Origin: Carnobacteriaceae bacterium zg-84
GTDB taxonomy: Bacteria; Bacillota; Bacilli; Lactobacillales; Aerococcaceae
Direction of reading: 5' to 3'
Assembly (NCBI GenBank): GCA_013874835.1
Contig: CP059430.1
Coordinates: forward strand, 434,001-498,000
DNA length: 64,000 nt
Under the pieces are notes generated by a model that was given only the letters and a program-made list of their open reading frames with translations, did no database searches and had not been told where the DNA came from. The translations under genes were made by a program, and so were the position numbers. Each line of letters begins with the position of its first letter. Position 1 is the stretch's first letter. Below, in pieces: positions 21,301-32,700 of the stretch.

Positions 21301-24300
21301 GTAGATACAGATGGAGATGGTTTCCCAGACGTTGAAGAAAAAGAAAAAGGAAGCAATCCAAACGATGCGACTTCTACACCAAACACAGTAGATACAGATG
21401 GAGATGGTTTCCCAGACGTGAAGAAAAAGAAAAAGGAAGCAATCCAAACGATGCGACTTCTACACCAAACACAGTAGATACAGATGGAGATGGTTTCCCA
21501 GACGTTGAAGAAAAAGAAAAAGGAAGCAATCCAAACGATGCGACTTCTACACCAAACACAGTAGATACAGATGGAGATGGTTTCCCAGACGTTGAAGAAA
21601 AAGAAAAAGGAAGCATCCAAACGATGCGACTTCTACACCAAACACAGTAGATACAGATGGAGATGGTTTCCCAGACGTTGAAGAAAAAGAAAAAGGAAGC
21701 AATCCAAACGATGCGACTTCTACACCAAACACAGTAGATACAGATGGAGATGGTTTCCCAGACGTTGAAGAAAAGAAAAAGGAAGCAATCCAAACGATGC
21801 GACTTCTACACCAAACACAGTAGATACAGATGGAGATGGTTTCCCAGACGTTGAAGAAAAAGAAAAAGGAAGCAATCCAAACGATGCGACTTCTACACCA
21901 AACACAGTAGATACAGATGGAGATGGTTTCCCAGACGTTGAAGAAAAAGAAAAAGGAAGCAATCCAAACGATGCGACTTCTACACCAAACACAGTAGATA
22001 CAGATGGAGATGGTTTCCCAGACGTTGAAGAAAAAGAAAAAGGAAGCAATCCAAACGATGCGACTTCTACACCAAACACAGTAGATACAGATGGAGATGG
22101 TTTCCCAGACGTTGAAGAAAAAGAAAAAGGAAGCAATCCAAACGATGCGACTTCTACACCAAACACAGTAGATACAGATGGAGATGGTTTCCCAGACGTT
22201 GAAGAAAAAGAAAAAGGAAGCAATCCAAACGATGCGACTTCTACACCAAACACAGTAGATACAGATGGAGATGGTTCCCAGACGTTGAAGAAAAAGAAAA
22301 AGGAAGCAATCCAAACGATGCGACTTCTACACCAAACACAGTAGATACAGATGGAGATGGTTTCCCAGACGTTGAAGAAAAAGAAAAAGGAAGCAATCCA
22401 AACGATGCGACTTCTACACCAAACACAGTAGATACAGATGGAGATGGTTTCCCAGACGTTGAAGAAAAAGAAAAGGAAGCAATCCAAACGATGCGACTTC
22501 TACACCAAACACAGTAGATACAGATGGAGATGGTTTCCCAGACGTTGAAGAAAAAGAAAAGGAAGCAATCCAAACGATGCGACTTCTACACCAAACACAG
22601 TAGATACAGATGGAGATGGTTTCCCAGACGTTGAAGAAAAAGAAAAAGGAAGCAATCCAAACGATGCGACTTCTACACCAAACACAGTAGATACAGATGG
22701 AGATGGTTTCCCAGACGTTGAAGAAAAAGAAAAAGGAAGCAATCCAAACGATGCGACTTCTACACCAAACACAGTAGATACAGATGGAGATGGTTTCCCA
22801 GACGTTGAAGAAAAAGAAAAGGAAGCAATCCAAACGATGCGACTTCTACACCAAACACAGTAGATACAGATGGAGATGGTTTCCCAGACGTTGAAGAAAA
22901 AGAAAAAGGAAGCAATCCAAACGATGCGACTTCTACACCAAACACAGTAGATACAGATGGAGATGGTTTCCCAGACGTTGAAGAAAAAGAAAAAGGAAGC
23001 AATCCAAACGATGCGACTTCTACACCAAACACAGTAGATACAGATGGAGATGGTTTCCCAGACGTTGAAGAAAAAGAAAAAGGAAGCAATCCAAACGATG
23101 CGACTTCTACACCAAACACAGTAGATACAGATGGAGATGGTTTCCCAGACGTTGAAGAAAAAGAAAAAGGAAGCAATCCAAACGATGCGACTTCTACACC
23201 AAACACAGTAGATACAGATGGAGATGGTTTCCCAGACGTTGAAGAAAAAAAAAGGAAGCAATCCAAACGATGCGACTTCTACACCAAACACAGTAGATAC
23301 AGATGGAGATGGTTTCCCAGACGTTGAAGAAAAGAAAAAGGAAGCAATCCAAACGATGCGACTTCTACACCAACACAGTAGATACAGATGGAGATGGTTT
23401 CCCAGACGTTGAAGAAAAAGAAAAGGAAGCAATCCAAACGATGCGACTTCTACACCAAACACAGTAGATACAGATGGAGATGGTTTCCAGACGTTAAAAA
23501 GAAAAAGGAAGCAATCCAAACGATGCGACTTCTACACCAAACACAGTAGATACAGATGGAGATGGTTTCCCAGACGTTGAAGAAAAAGAAAAAGGAAGCA
23601 ATCCAAACGATGCGACTTCTACACCAAACACAGTAGATACAGATGGAGATGGTTTCCCAGACGTTGAAGAAAAAGAAAAAGGAAGCAATCCAAACGATGC
23701 GACTTCTACACCAAACACAGTAGATACAGATGGAGATGGTTTCCCAGACGTTGAAGAAAAAGAAAAAGGAAGCAATCCAAACGATGCGACTTCTACACCA
23801 AACACAGTAGATACAGATGGAGATGGTTTCCCAGACGTTGAAGAAAAAGAAAAAGGAAGCAATCCAAACGATGCGACTTCTACACCAAACACAGTAGATA
23901 CAGATGGAGATGGTTTCCCAGACGTTGAAGAAAAGAAAAAGGAAGCAATCCAAACGATGCGACTTCTACACCAAACACAGTAGATACAGATGGAGATGGT
24001 TTCCCAGACGTTGAAGAAAAAGAAAAAGGAAGCAATCCAAACGATGCGACTTCTACACCAAACACAGTAGATACAGATGGAGATGGTTTCCCAGACGTTG
24101 AAGAAAAAGAAAAAGGAAGCAATCCAAACGATGCGACTTCTACACCAAACACAGTAGATACAGATGGAGATGGTTTCCCAGACGTTGAAGAAAAAGAAAA
24201 AGGAAGCAATCCAAACGATGCGACTTCTACACCAAACACAGTAGATACAGATGGAGATGGTTTCCCAGACGTTGAAGAAAAAGAAAAAGGAAGCAATCCA

Positions 24301-25556
24301 AACGATGCGACTTCTACACCAAACACAGTAGATACAGATGGAGATGGTTTCCCAGACGTTGAAGAAAAAGAAAAAGGAAGCAATCCAAACGATGCGACTT
24401 CTACACCAAACACAGTAGATACAGATGGAGATGGTTTCCCAGACGTTAAGAAAAAGGAAGCAATCCAAACGATGCGACTTCTACACCAAACACAGTAGAT
24501 ACAGATGGAGATGGTTTCCCAGACGTTGAAGAAAAAGAAAAAGGAAGCAATCCAAACGATGCGACTTCTACACCAAACACAGTAGATACAGATGGAGATG
24601 GTTTCCCAGACGTTGAAGAAAAAGAAAAAGGAAGCAATCCAAACGATGCGACTTCTACACCAAACACAGTAGATACAGATGGAGATGGTTTCCCAGACGT
24701 TGAAGAAAAAGAAAAAGGAAGCAATCCAAACGATGCGACTTCTACACCAAACACAGTAGATACAGATGGAGATGGTTTCCCAGACGTTGAAGAAAAAGAA
24801 AAAGGAAGCAATCCAAACGATGCGACTTCTACACCAAACACAGTAGATACAGATGGAGATGGTTTCCCAGACGTTGAAGAAAAAGAAAAAGGAAGCAATC
24901 CAAACGATGCGACTTCTACACCAAACACAGTAGATACAGATGGAGATGGTTTCCCAGACGTTGAAGAAAAAGAAAAAGGAAGCAATCCAAACGATGCGAC
25001 TTCTACACCAAACACAGTAGATACAGATGGAGATGGTTTCCCAGACGTTGAAGAAAAAGAAAAAGGAAGCAATCCAAACGATGCGACTTCTACACCAAAC
25101 ACAGTAGATACAGATGGAGATGGTTTCCCAGACGTTGAAGAAAAAGAAAAAGGAAGCAATCCAAACGATGCGACTTCTACACCAAACAGCAAGCCACATA
25201 AAGGACATCATGAAATAGGCGTAGGATTGGTGACACCAGATAAACCAGTTCTAAATCTTGATGAAGATTCTGATCATGATGGTTTCACAAACCGTGAGGA
25301 GTTAGAGAATGGTACAGATCCGTTTGATAAAGATAGTCATCCAAAACGTTATAAACAAAGTGGTAATATAGGTGTTGGTTCAAAAGATAAATCGGAAAAT
25401 GTTAATGTTCCAAATGAACTGGAAGATACAGTATCTAAATCTGAAAACCAATTACCACACACAGGAGAAGCGACAAATCATCTGGGATTATTTGTTGGAT
25501 TTATAACACTTGGATTATCTGGTTTATTAAGTAAATATAAAAAAGATGAAGAATAG
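15398..25556 (+). CDS. Giant YSIRK/LPXTG adhesin with ~85 TSP3-like repeats (frame broken in repeats)
   Basis: The start MFFKRQQRYSIRK at 15398 (AGGAAA upstream) gives a YSIRK-type signal peptide; an upstream ATG at 15371 would push YSIRK inward. After the signal comes a ~350-residue domain (NSVDTKFELL...AGILVFRGG...ARAYMRIPVPL) that also occurs in the adhesin at 29769 and is probably the ligand-binding head. Two or three Rib/alpha-like modules ending in KVVTVTVNYP or KIVTVIVNYP follow. Next is a huge run of 29-residue DTDGDGFPDVEEKEKGSNPN units. The C-terminus ends LPHTG (25452-25466), a hydrophobic segment and KYKKDEE, so sortase A would link it to peptidoglycan. Corrected, the protein is roughly 3,380 aa. 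As written, dozens of 1-2-nt indels break the frame between about 17.97 and 24.45 kb. Confidence 0.8.
17756..25188 (+). repeat. Tandem array of an 87-bp unit (~85 copies)
   Basis: Each unit encodes 29 residues (VDTDGDGFPDVEEKEKGSNP plus NDATSTPNT). DxDGDGxxD is a calcium-binding loop as in thrombospondin type 3 repeats. Units are identical at the base level except for small insertions or deletions, mostly single A in GAAGAAAAAGAAAAAGG or single A/C in ACACCAAACACAG; I saw no base substitutions. The first two and the last eight or so copies are clean. Confidence 0.95.
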
Positions 25557-25740
25557 CATGGATAGTATGAAAGAGCCTGGAACAAGTATACTTTATCATA
25601 GTAGAGTATTTACTTGTAAAAGATGTGGTAAAGAAATTAAAACCATTGAAGGAACGTTAGATAGACGCACAGTATTTTGTAGTTCGGTATGTCGCAGACG
25701 TTATTGGAGACATTCCCAGAGGGTTAAAACACAACAGTAA
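25546..25740 (+). CDS. Small zinc-finger-like protein downstream of adhesin 1
   Basis: 64 aa, overlapping the end of the adhesin gene by 11 nt, so probably translated by coupling. In-frame ATGs at 25558 and 25567 are alternatives because the ribosome site is weak. The core CKRCGKEI...TLDRRTVFCSSVCRRRYW has two cysteine pairs (CxxC and CxxxC) and a very basic RRRYWRH tail, which suggests a zinc-binding, nucleic-acid or membrane-surface binding protein. A close paralogue at 37488 follows the third adhesin in the same way. No known family recognised. Confidence 0.7.
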   Translation: MKNSMDSMKEPGTSILYHSRVFTCKRCGKEIKTIEGTLDRRTVFCSSVCRRRYWRHSQRVKTQQ

Positions 25741-25772
25741 TTAGATATTGTCATGTGGTCTAGGCACATGAG

Positions 25773-25801
25773 GAGAGAAGATTGCGATCTTCTCTCTTTT
25801 T
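25773..25801 (+). terminator. Terminator after the adhesin 1 / zinc-finger pair
   Basis: GAGAGAAGAT (25773-25782), loop TGCG-like, ATCTTCTCTC (25787-25796), then TTTTT: a perfect 10-bp stem. Confidence 0.92.
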
Positions 25802-25924
25802 AAAATAATCGTTTTGTTTAAATTAGGATGAAGACAACCATAATATAGACATCTGTTTATTGAATACTGTATAAAGTAAATTGTGATGGAGTACCTAAGC
25901 AGAAAACAGGAGAGAAGATTAAGT

Positions 25925-28900
25925 ATGAAAAATAGAAAGAAACAATATAATTGGTATACTTTGAAACAGCAATTTTCTATTCGAAAATTGTGTATAGGAA
26001 CGGTTAGTTTTGCTATAGGAATAATGTTCTGTTTTGGAATAAGTGAGGCAAAAGCTAAGGAAATTCAATATACTTCCAAACAGCAGATGAACAGTGTGGT
26101 AAATGAATCGTCTGTATCCGTCTTAGACAAAATAAAAGAAGATATGTCTACTCTTACGGATAAGGATGATTCAGAAAGTACGGTAGAAAAATCAACAGTA
26201 GGGGAAAAGAGTATATCTAGTGATGAAACAGAAGATATTAATAAATTAGACAAAATAAGTAAAGAAACTACTTTGATTGTCTTGAAAGCAAAGGCAGATG
26301 AAAAGGAAGAATTTTCTATTTCTGGGGAGAAAGATAAAATTCAATTAGTTGAAGAAAAAATAGACAATTCAAAAAATATCTCGGTAACGAGTGACCGTAC
26401 AGTTAATACAGGATTTAGAAGTTCTAATATTCTTGATGCAAAAAAAGAAGCATTGACAAATGAATATGCTTTAAATATTTCTCGAGGAGTTATTACGTTG
26501 GAGGGGGAAATTGTTGATCGTACTTTATATCAACAACCACCATTAGATCCAGATATGGACGATGATAAAGATGGTTTAATCAATAAAGAAGAAATTTATA
26601 TCTATACTCTGAACGATAAGAAGTACTATGGATACAATAGTCACCCAAAATTAGCAGATACAGACGGTGATGGTTGGCTAGATGGAGATGAAGTAAATAA
26701 TAAGCACACGAATCCACGAAAATGGGAGACGATCTCTCCTAGAGAAACAGTGTTATTTATGGAATTGGTGTATCGAGATGATGATTATATCAAAAAAGTA
26801 TTAGATCCAACTCTTTACTCAGTAGACCGTTATAAGGATCGATTAGAATATGATATCATGCATAAGGAACTTGCACCATTTTGGTATGTGAAAGAAACGT
26901 ATCATGAGTCAAATGGATTTGATGCAGTGCTTTTTGAAACGAGATTTGATGCAAAAAAATACGGTTCTGTTCCAGATTCGTATATTGATAATTCGCATAT
27001 TCAGGTACTTGCAATTAGAGGAACAGCAGGTTTTAAAGATGTCCAAAATGATGCGAGTATTCTGTTTAAAACAAATCCTAGTCAAGCAGATTCTGTTGTT
27101 AAACTGTTAGAAAGATTAAACCGTGAGAAAAAAGTGAATAATCTTTATATTACTGGTCATTCTTTAGGAGGTTATCTAACACAACGTGCTATGATTGAAG
27201 CATACGATAGAAAATATTCATGGATTAGAAAAGGATATACCTTTAATGCGCCGAAAATTGCAGGAAATCTATTTAATCGATATTTAAATCAGTTAGCAGA
27301 AAAAGGAGATAAGCTGGCAAAAGACGGAGTGGTCACGCATTATAAGGTGTCTAATGACGGCGTTATTTCTTTAGTTGGCAATTTTAAACATGCTATTAAT
27401 GTTGGTAAAACCCAAGAAGGACATGGGTCAAGAAGTTATTTTGAAGAGCGAATTTCTAAAGAATTTAGTGGTTTTGTGAATGGGAATAAAGGTAGTTTGT
27501 CGGGAACGGGGTATCAAGATGAGTGGTTATATCATTTGAAATTCACCACAAAAGATGATGATTCAGTACGGTATCGTCCAATGGTGAAAGATGAAAGGAT
27601 TGTGTTACCAGTAAATGCTTTAATGCCATTTAGTTTGCCAAATTCAGAGAATATGTTGAAGAATAGGGATGAGTTACCTAAGTCCGAGACATATTTATAT
27701 TGGGATTTACAACATTTGCCAGATACGAGGACAGTAGGTAAGAAAATAGTAACATTGATTGTGGAATATCCAGACCGTTCAAAAGCATTCATTGAGGTAG
27801 CTGTGATGATTGTGGATTCTACGAATCCAACAGATGTAAGTCATCCAAACGATGCGACTTCTACACCAAACACAGTAGATACAGATGGAGATGGTTTCCC
27901 AGACGTTGAAGAAAAAGAAAAAGGAAGCAATCCAAACGATGCGACTTCTACACCAAACACAGTAGATACAGATGGAGATGGTTTCCCAGACGTTGAAGAA
28001 AAAGAAAAAGGAAGCAATCCAAACGATGCGACTTCTACACCAAACACAGTAGATACAGATGGAGATGGTTTCCCAGACGTTGAAGAAAAAGAAAAGGAAG
28101 CAATCCAAACGATGCGACTTCTACACCAAACACAGTAGATACAGATGGAGATGGTTTCCCAGACGTTGAAGAAAAAGAAAAAGGAAGCAATCCAAACGAT
28201 GCGACTTCTACACCAAACACAGTAGATACAGATGGAGATGGTTTCCCAGACGTTGAAGAAAAAGAAAAAGGAAGCAATCCAAACGATGCGACTTCTACAC
28301 CAAACACAGTAGATACAGATGGAGATGGTTTCCCAGACGTTGAAGAAAAAGAAAAAGGAAGCAATCCAAACGATGCGACTTCTACACCAAACACAGTAGA
28401 TACAGATGGAGATGGTTTCCCAGACGTTGAAGAAAAAGAAAAAGGAAGCAATCCAAACGATGCGACTTCTACACCAAACACAGTAGATACAGATGGAGAT
28501 GGTTTCCCAGACGTTGAAAAAGAAAAAGGAAGCAATCCAAACGATGCGACTTCTACACCAAACACAGTAGATACAGATGGAGATGGTTTCCCAGACGTTG
28601 AAGAAAAAGAAAAAGGAAGCAATCCAAACGATGCGACTTCTACACCAAACACAGTAGATACAGATGGAGATGGTTTCCCAGACGTTGAAGAAAAAGAAAA
28701 AGGAAGCAATCCTGTAAATCCGAATGCAATAGAGAGGAATGAAGGTACTTCATTGGAGATAAAAGAGAATGTTGAAAATGAACATGATCAAATTCAGCCA
28801 GAAACACAAAGAGACTCAATTGGAGAAAATAAACTAAGTGATAATGAAGGTCATGAAGATTTAATAAATAATGTGACATACATAGATGAAAATGTTTCTG

Positions 28901-29271
28901 AAATAGATAAAAATGATACGTTAAGTAAAGAGATTAAAATGGAAGAAACAAATATATTAGAGTTAAATGAGTGTACAAAAGATTTCGAAAAACTAGATAT
29001 AACTTCTATTTTAGATATAAATAGTATAAGGTCAGAAAATATTAGTTTAGGGAATAGTGAGGTAGATACAAATTTAGACATTAAATCAGTCAATACAAAG
29101 AGAGAGTATTTGTCATATATCGGCAATGGATTGTTTAATAATAAAGTTTTAAAAAATGATAAGTACTTACCGCATACGGGGACTATATTTTCGTCTATTT
29201 CAATCATGGGTGTTGTATTATTTGTTATGGGTATAACAATTAGTATATATTCTAAAAAAACAGAAGATTAA
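25925..29271 (+). CDS. Wall-anchored lipase-like YSIRK/LPXTG protein with TSP3-like repeats (one frameshift)
   Basis: Start at ATG 25925 (AGGAGAG about 10 nt upstream); a GTG at 25883 is in frame but lacks this site. The signal peptide has the YSIRK variant FSIRKLCIGTVS. A Ser/Glu/Lys-rich stalk precedes two degenerate calcium-binding motifs (DPDMDDDKDGLINKEE and DTDGDGWLDGDE). An alpha/beta-hydrolase domain of the lipase class 3 type follows, with nucleophile elbow GHSLGGYL (Ser413 from this start), preceding IRGT strand and later Asp/His candidates. About ten 87-bp repeat units follow (27875-28713), then an acidic region, LPHTG (29167-29181), a membrane segment and KKTED. A single missing A near 28097 shifts the frame; a 3-nt deletion near 28516 does not. 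Probable role: calcium-dependent surface esterase/lipase acting on host lipids or glycoconjugates. Confidence 0.8.
27875..28713 (+). repeat. 87-bp TSP3-like repeats in the lipase-like gene (~10 copies)
   Basis: The unit is the same at base level as in the adhesin array 2.7 kb upstream. One copy lacks one A (about 28097, frameshift) and one lacks GAA (about 28516, in frame). Sequence identity across genes points to recent exchange. Confidence 0.93.
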
Positions 29272-29768
29272 AAATAGAATAGTAGTCGAAAATATTATGT
29301 TAGGTAAGACGCACATAGTGACTGTATCGTTATTTATGAAAAATGAAAACAAAGTATTTAGCTACCACTAGATTAGAAGTATATTTTTTATGGCTGTATA
29401 ATTTTTAGGGTTGATGGCATAAGCCACCAACCCTAATTTCATGTAGACAAAAAGGCAATTTTCTCTTAAATTAAAGCCTTTTTATAACACTATTTTGCTT
29501 TTGCACTTTATTTTACAACTCGGCAAAAGAAAAAATTAAAGAAGTTGTACAAAATACTAGGACTTTTGGAATTACCAATATTCATGAAAAACAGCAAATA
29601 ATTAATTATCTATTCTATAAAAACGTATCCAAAAATCCTTATTTCTTAAGAATTATTAAAATCGCAATTATGCTTTCCTAAGTATACCTCACTTGTTCCA
29701 AAAATCCTAATTTTTTGAACGGATTTAAAATTAAAATGTGCTAAATGTTAAAAAAAGGAGAAAAATAA
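29272..29768 (+). promoter_or_regulatory. Region between lipase-like gene and adhesin 3
   Basis: Holds a terminator-like hairpin TTAGGGTTG...CAACCCTAA (about 29406-29438), a second hairpin AAAAGGC...GCCTTTTT (about 29450-29484), a 30-bp sequence identical to the 3' end of the recombinase gene region (29542-29571 versus 15044-15073), and three AAAARTCCT-type motifs (29559-29567, 29631-29639, 29700-29708). The last motif forms a near-palindrome (TTCCAAAAAT/AATTTTTTGAA). Ribosome site AAAGGAG precedes the adhesin. No further gene seen. Confidence 0.5.
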
Positions 29769-32700
29769 ATGTTTTATAAGCAAAAAGATCGATTTTCTAT
29801 TCGGAAATTTAAGGTAGGTGTAGGATCTGTATTTTTAGGTTCTTTTTTGATAATGCCACCGCAAGTATTGGCGAATACACTTGATACTGTTAAATCTGCC
29901 CTTGTAACAGAAGTAGTATCAGAGACGAGCGCTGGCTCATTTAAAAAAGAAGTCGTAGAGATGTCTTCAGATGTAAAATTATATGACAGTCAAACTTCAG
30001 AAATAAAACCAGTAGTTTCTGAAAAAGTAGAAAAAGAAAAAACAATAACCTTAGAAGACTTTAAAAGAATGACACCAAAAGAAATCAAGGCATGTACTAT
30101 TGAAGACTTTGAACAATTAAACCTTACAGATGAAATAGTAGCAAGTCTATCACTTGAACAACAAAAATCCTTGAGTTTGTCTAAAAACTTTCAAGACTAC
30201 AACAGAAAGAACCTATCACTTATTGAAAGAACAAACTTTCGTAATGGAGGACCTATATCTGGATTAATAGGAGGCTATGGATGGAATAGTAAAGAAGGAA
30301 ATGATGGTAATATAGCGATTAATGCTGCTAAGTTTGAAGTTCTTTCGTTTAATCCTAGTAGCCATACAATTAATGTAAGAGTAGTATTTAATTCACATCA
30401 TGATAGATGGAAAGAACCATTCTATTACGTGTCAATTCCGAAAGAAGTTACCCGTATTACAAGTATTAATTTCGGTACTGAAAGTAATTTTACTGGATGG
30501 GTAGATGGAAATATAATTGGAGATTGGGTAAGAGGAGCAAGAGTTGGTGATGAAAAAGGAGGCACTAGAACTTATACACCTAGAATTGGTAATTCTATAG
30601 GTGGTCGAATAGATAGCTTTGATGAGCGTTGGCGAGATGTAATTGGATGGCATGTAAATGATGGAAATCTAAAAGGTGATGTAAAAGATATGTACGATTC
30701 TATCAGAGCTAGAACAGGAGCAATTTTTTCATTTGAAGTAGCAGAAGGTAATAAGGAGTACTATCTTTACTATACAGCTACAGTGGACAATAGCGTAAGA
30801 AGTATAGACGATCTTGCTTTTGTAGCTGGGATGAAGTCTAAGCAACCAGTATCAAACAATTATGCTCGTGCATGGTTTAAACCTGTTGTAAGAACAACAA
30901 ATCCACAACCAGATTCATCAAATTCAGCACCAACAGAAAGAACCACTACGGGAACTCCAAAAGATGTAATCATGTGGAAAGATACACCAACAGACAAAGA
31001 TATTGTAATCACAACACCAACAGGTAATGTCCCTAAAATTTATATAGCTGAAAATGATATTGGTACTAAAAATCATGAACAAGCATTTTACAGTGGAAAT
31101 ACTCGCCTTATTGAAGAGTTGAATAGCGCTAAAGAGTTTGTTTTAAAAGAAGGAAGTGTTTTAACTTCAAGTTCAAAAAATACATTTGATAATTACACTA
31201 AAGTTATTAAAATAACTAATGGGAGAATTGAAAGTGGTACAGGACTAGATGTTAGTAAACCATTTAGACTAAGAACTGTTTATGCACCAGAGAATATAAC
31301 TTTAAATATTGGTAAAGAATCTACTAACAAAGTTGAATTTGAGGAAATGATTTTGGGATATATTAAAGCTCCTACTGATAAATTCGATAAAACAAATGAT
31401 ATTAGCTTTACAGTAGAAGAAATACGAAATTCTCAAGGTGAGTCAGTTGAAACTATTAGTAAAATAAAAGGAAAAGGCAATACTATTAGAATTTTAGCTA
31501 CAATAAATAATGAGAGTGATGATTTTAACTCTGGTGTATCTAAAACTATAACTGTAACTTTAAATCTATTAGATAAGGAAGCAGCAGTAAGTGCTTTAGC
31601 ACAACAACAAGAAAAAGCAAATAGAACAATTGATGATAATAACAATCTATCACAAGAAGAAAAAACAAAAGCAAAAGGAAAAATAACAAAAGCAATAGAA
31701 GTAGCATCAAGAGTGATTGGAAATGCAACAGATGATAATGCAATAAACAATGCAAAAAATAGTGGACTAGAAGCTATTGAATTAGAAAAAACAAGAGCAG
31801 AAGCTATAGGTGCAATAAATACAGCCAAAGACGCAAGAGACACACAACTTGATGCCAACAATGACCTAACACCGGCAGAAAGACAAGCAGCAAAACAAAA
31901 AGCACAAGAAGCAGCTGACGCAGCAAAAGGCGAAATCGATAAAGCAACAAACACAGCAGCCATCGAAAGTGCAAAAGAAGCAGGGGAAACAGCCATTTCC
32001 TCTTCACCAGTCGTATCAGCCAAAGCAGACGCTAAAAAAGCCATCGATGAGGCAAAAGCCGAGAAAGCAAGAGACATCGACAACTCTAGTCTAAAAGACA
32101 AAGAAGCAGCTAAAGCTGAACTAGAAAAAGCAGCAGAAGCAGCGAAGGCAGCCATCGATCAAGCAGACGAAGCAGGACTTGAAAAAGCCAAAGCAGACGG
32201 CGTAGCGTCACTAGACTTACCGAAAGCCAAAGCAGAAGCCAAAGAAGCCATCGATACAGCCAAAGACGCAAGAGACACACAACTTGATGCCAACAATGAC
32301 CTAACACCGGCAGAAAGACAAGCAGCAAAACAAAAAGCACAAGAAGCAGCTGACGCAGCAAAAGGCGAAATCGATAAAGCAACAAACACAGCAGCCATCG
32401 AAAGTGCAAAAGAAGCAGGGGAAACAGCCATTTCCTCTTCACCAGTCGTATCAGCCAAAGCAGACGCTAAAAAAGCCATCGATGAGGCAAAAGCCGAGAA
32501 AGCAAGAGACATCGACAACTCTAGTCTAAAAGACAAAGAAGCAGCTAAAGCTGAACTAGAAAAAGCAGCAGAAGCAGCGAAGGCAGCCATCGATCAAGCA
32601 GACGAAGCAGGACTTGAAAAAGCCAAAGCAGACGGCGTAGCGTCACTAGACTTACCGAAAGCCAAAGCAGAAGCCAAAGAAGCCATCGATACAGCCAAAG

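Noticed and set aside
17756-25188. CRISPR array
   Set aside because: The repeat is contiguous with no unique spacers, is coding, and there are no cas genes.
17657-25211. Very long open frames on the minus strand with F-rich NVWETISICIYC repeats
   Set aside because: The 87-bp unit is a multiple of three and happens to lack stops in several frames, so shadows appear on both strands. They have no ribosome sites, no signal and no domain.
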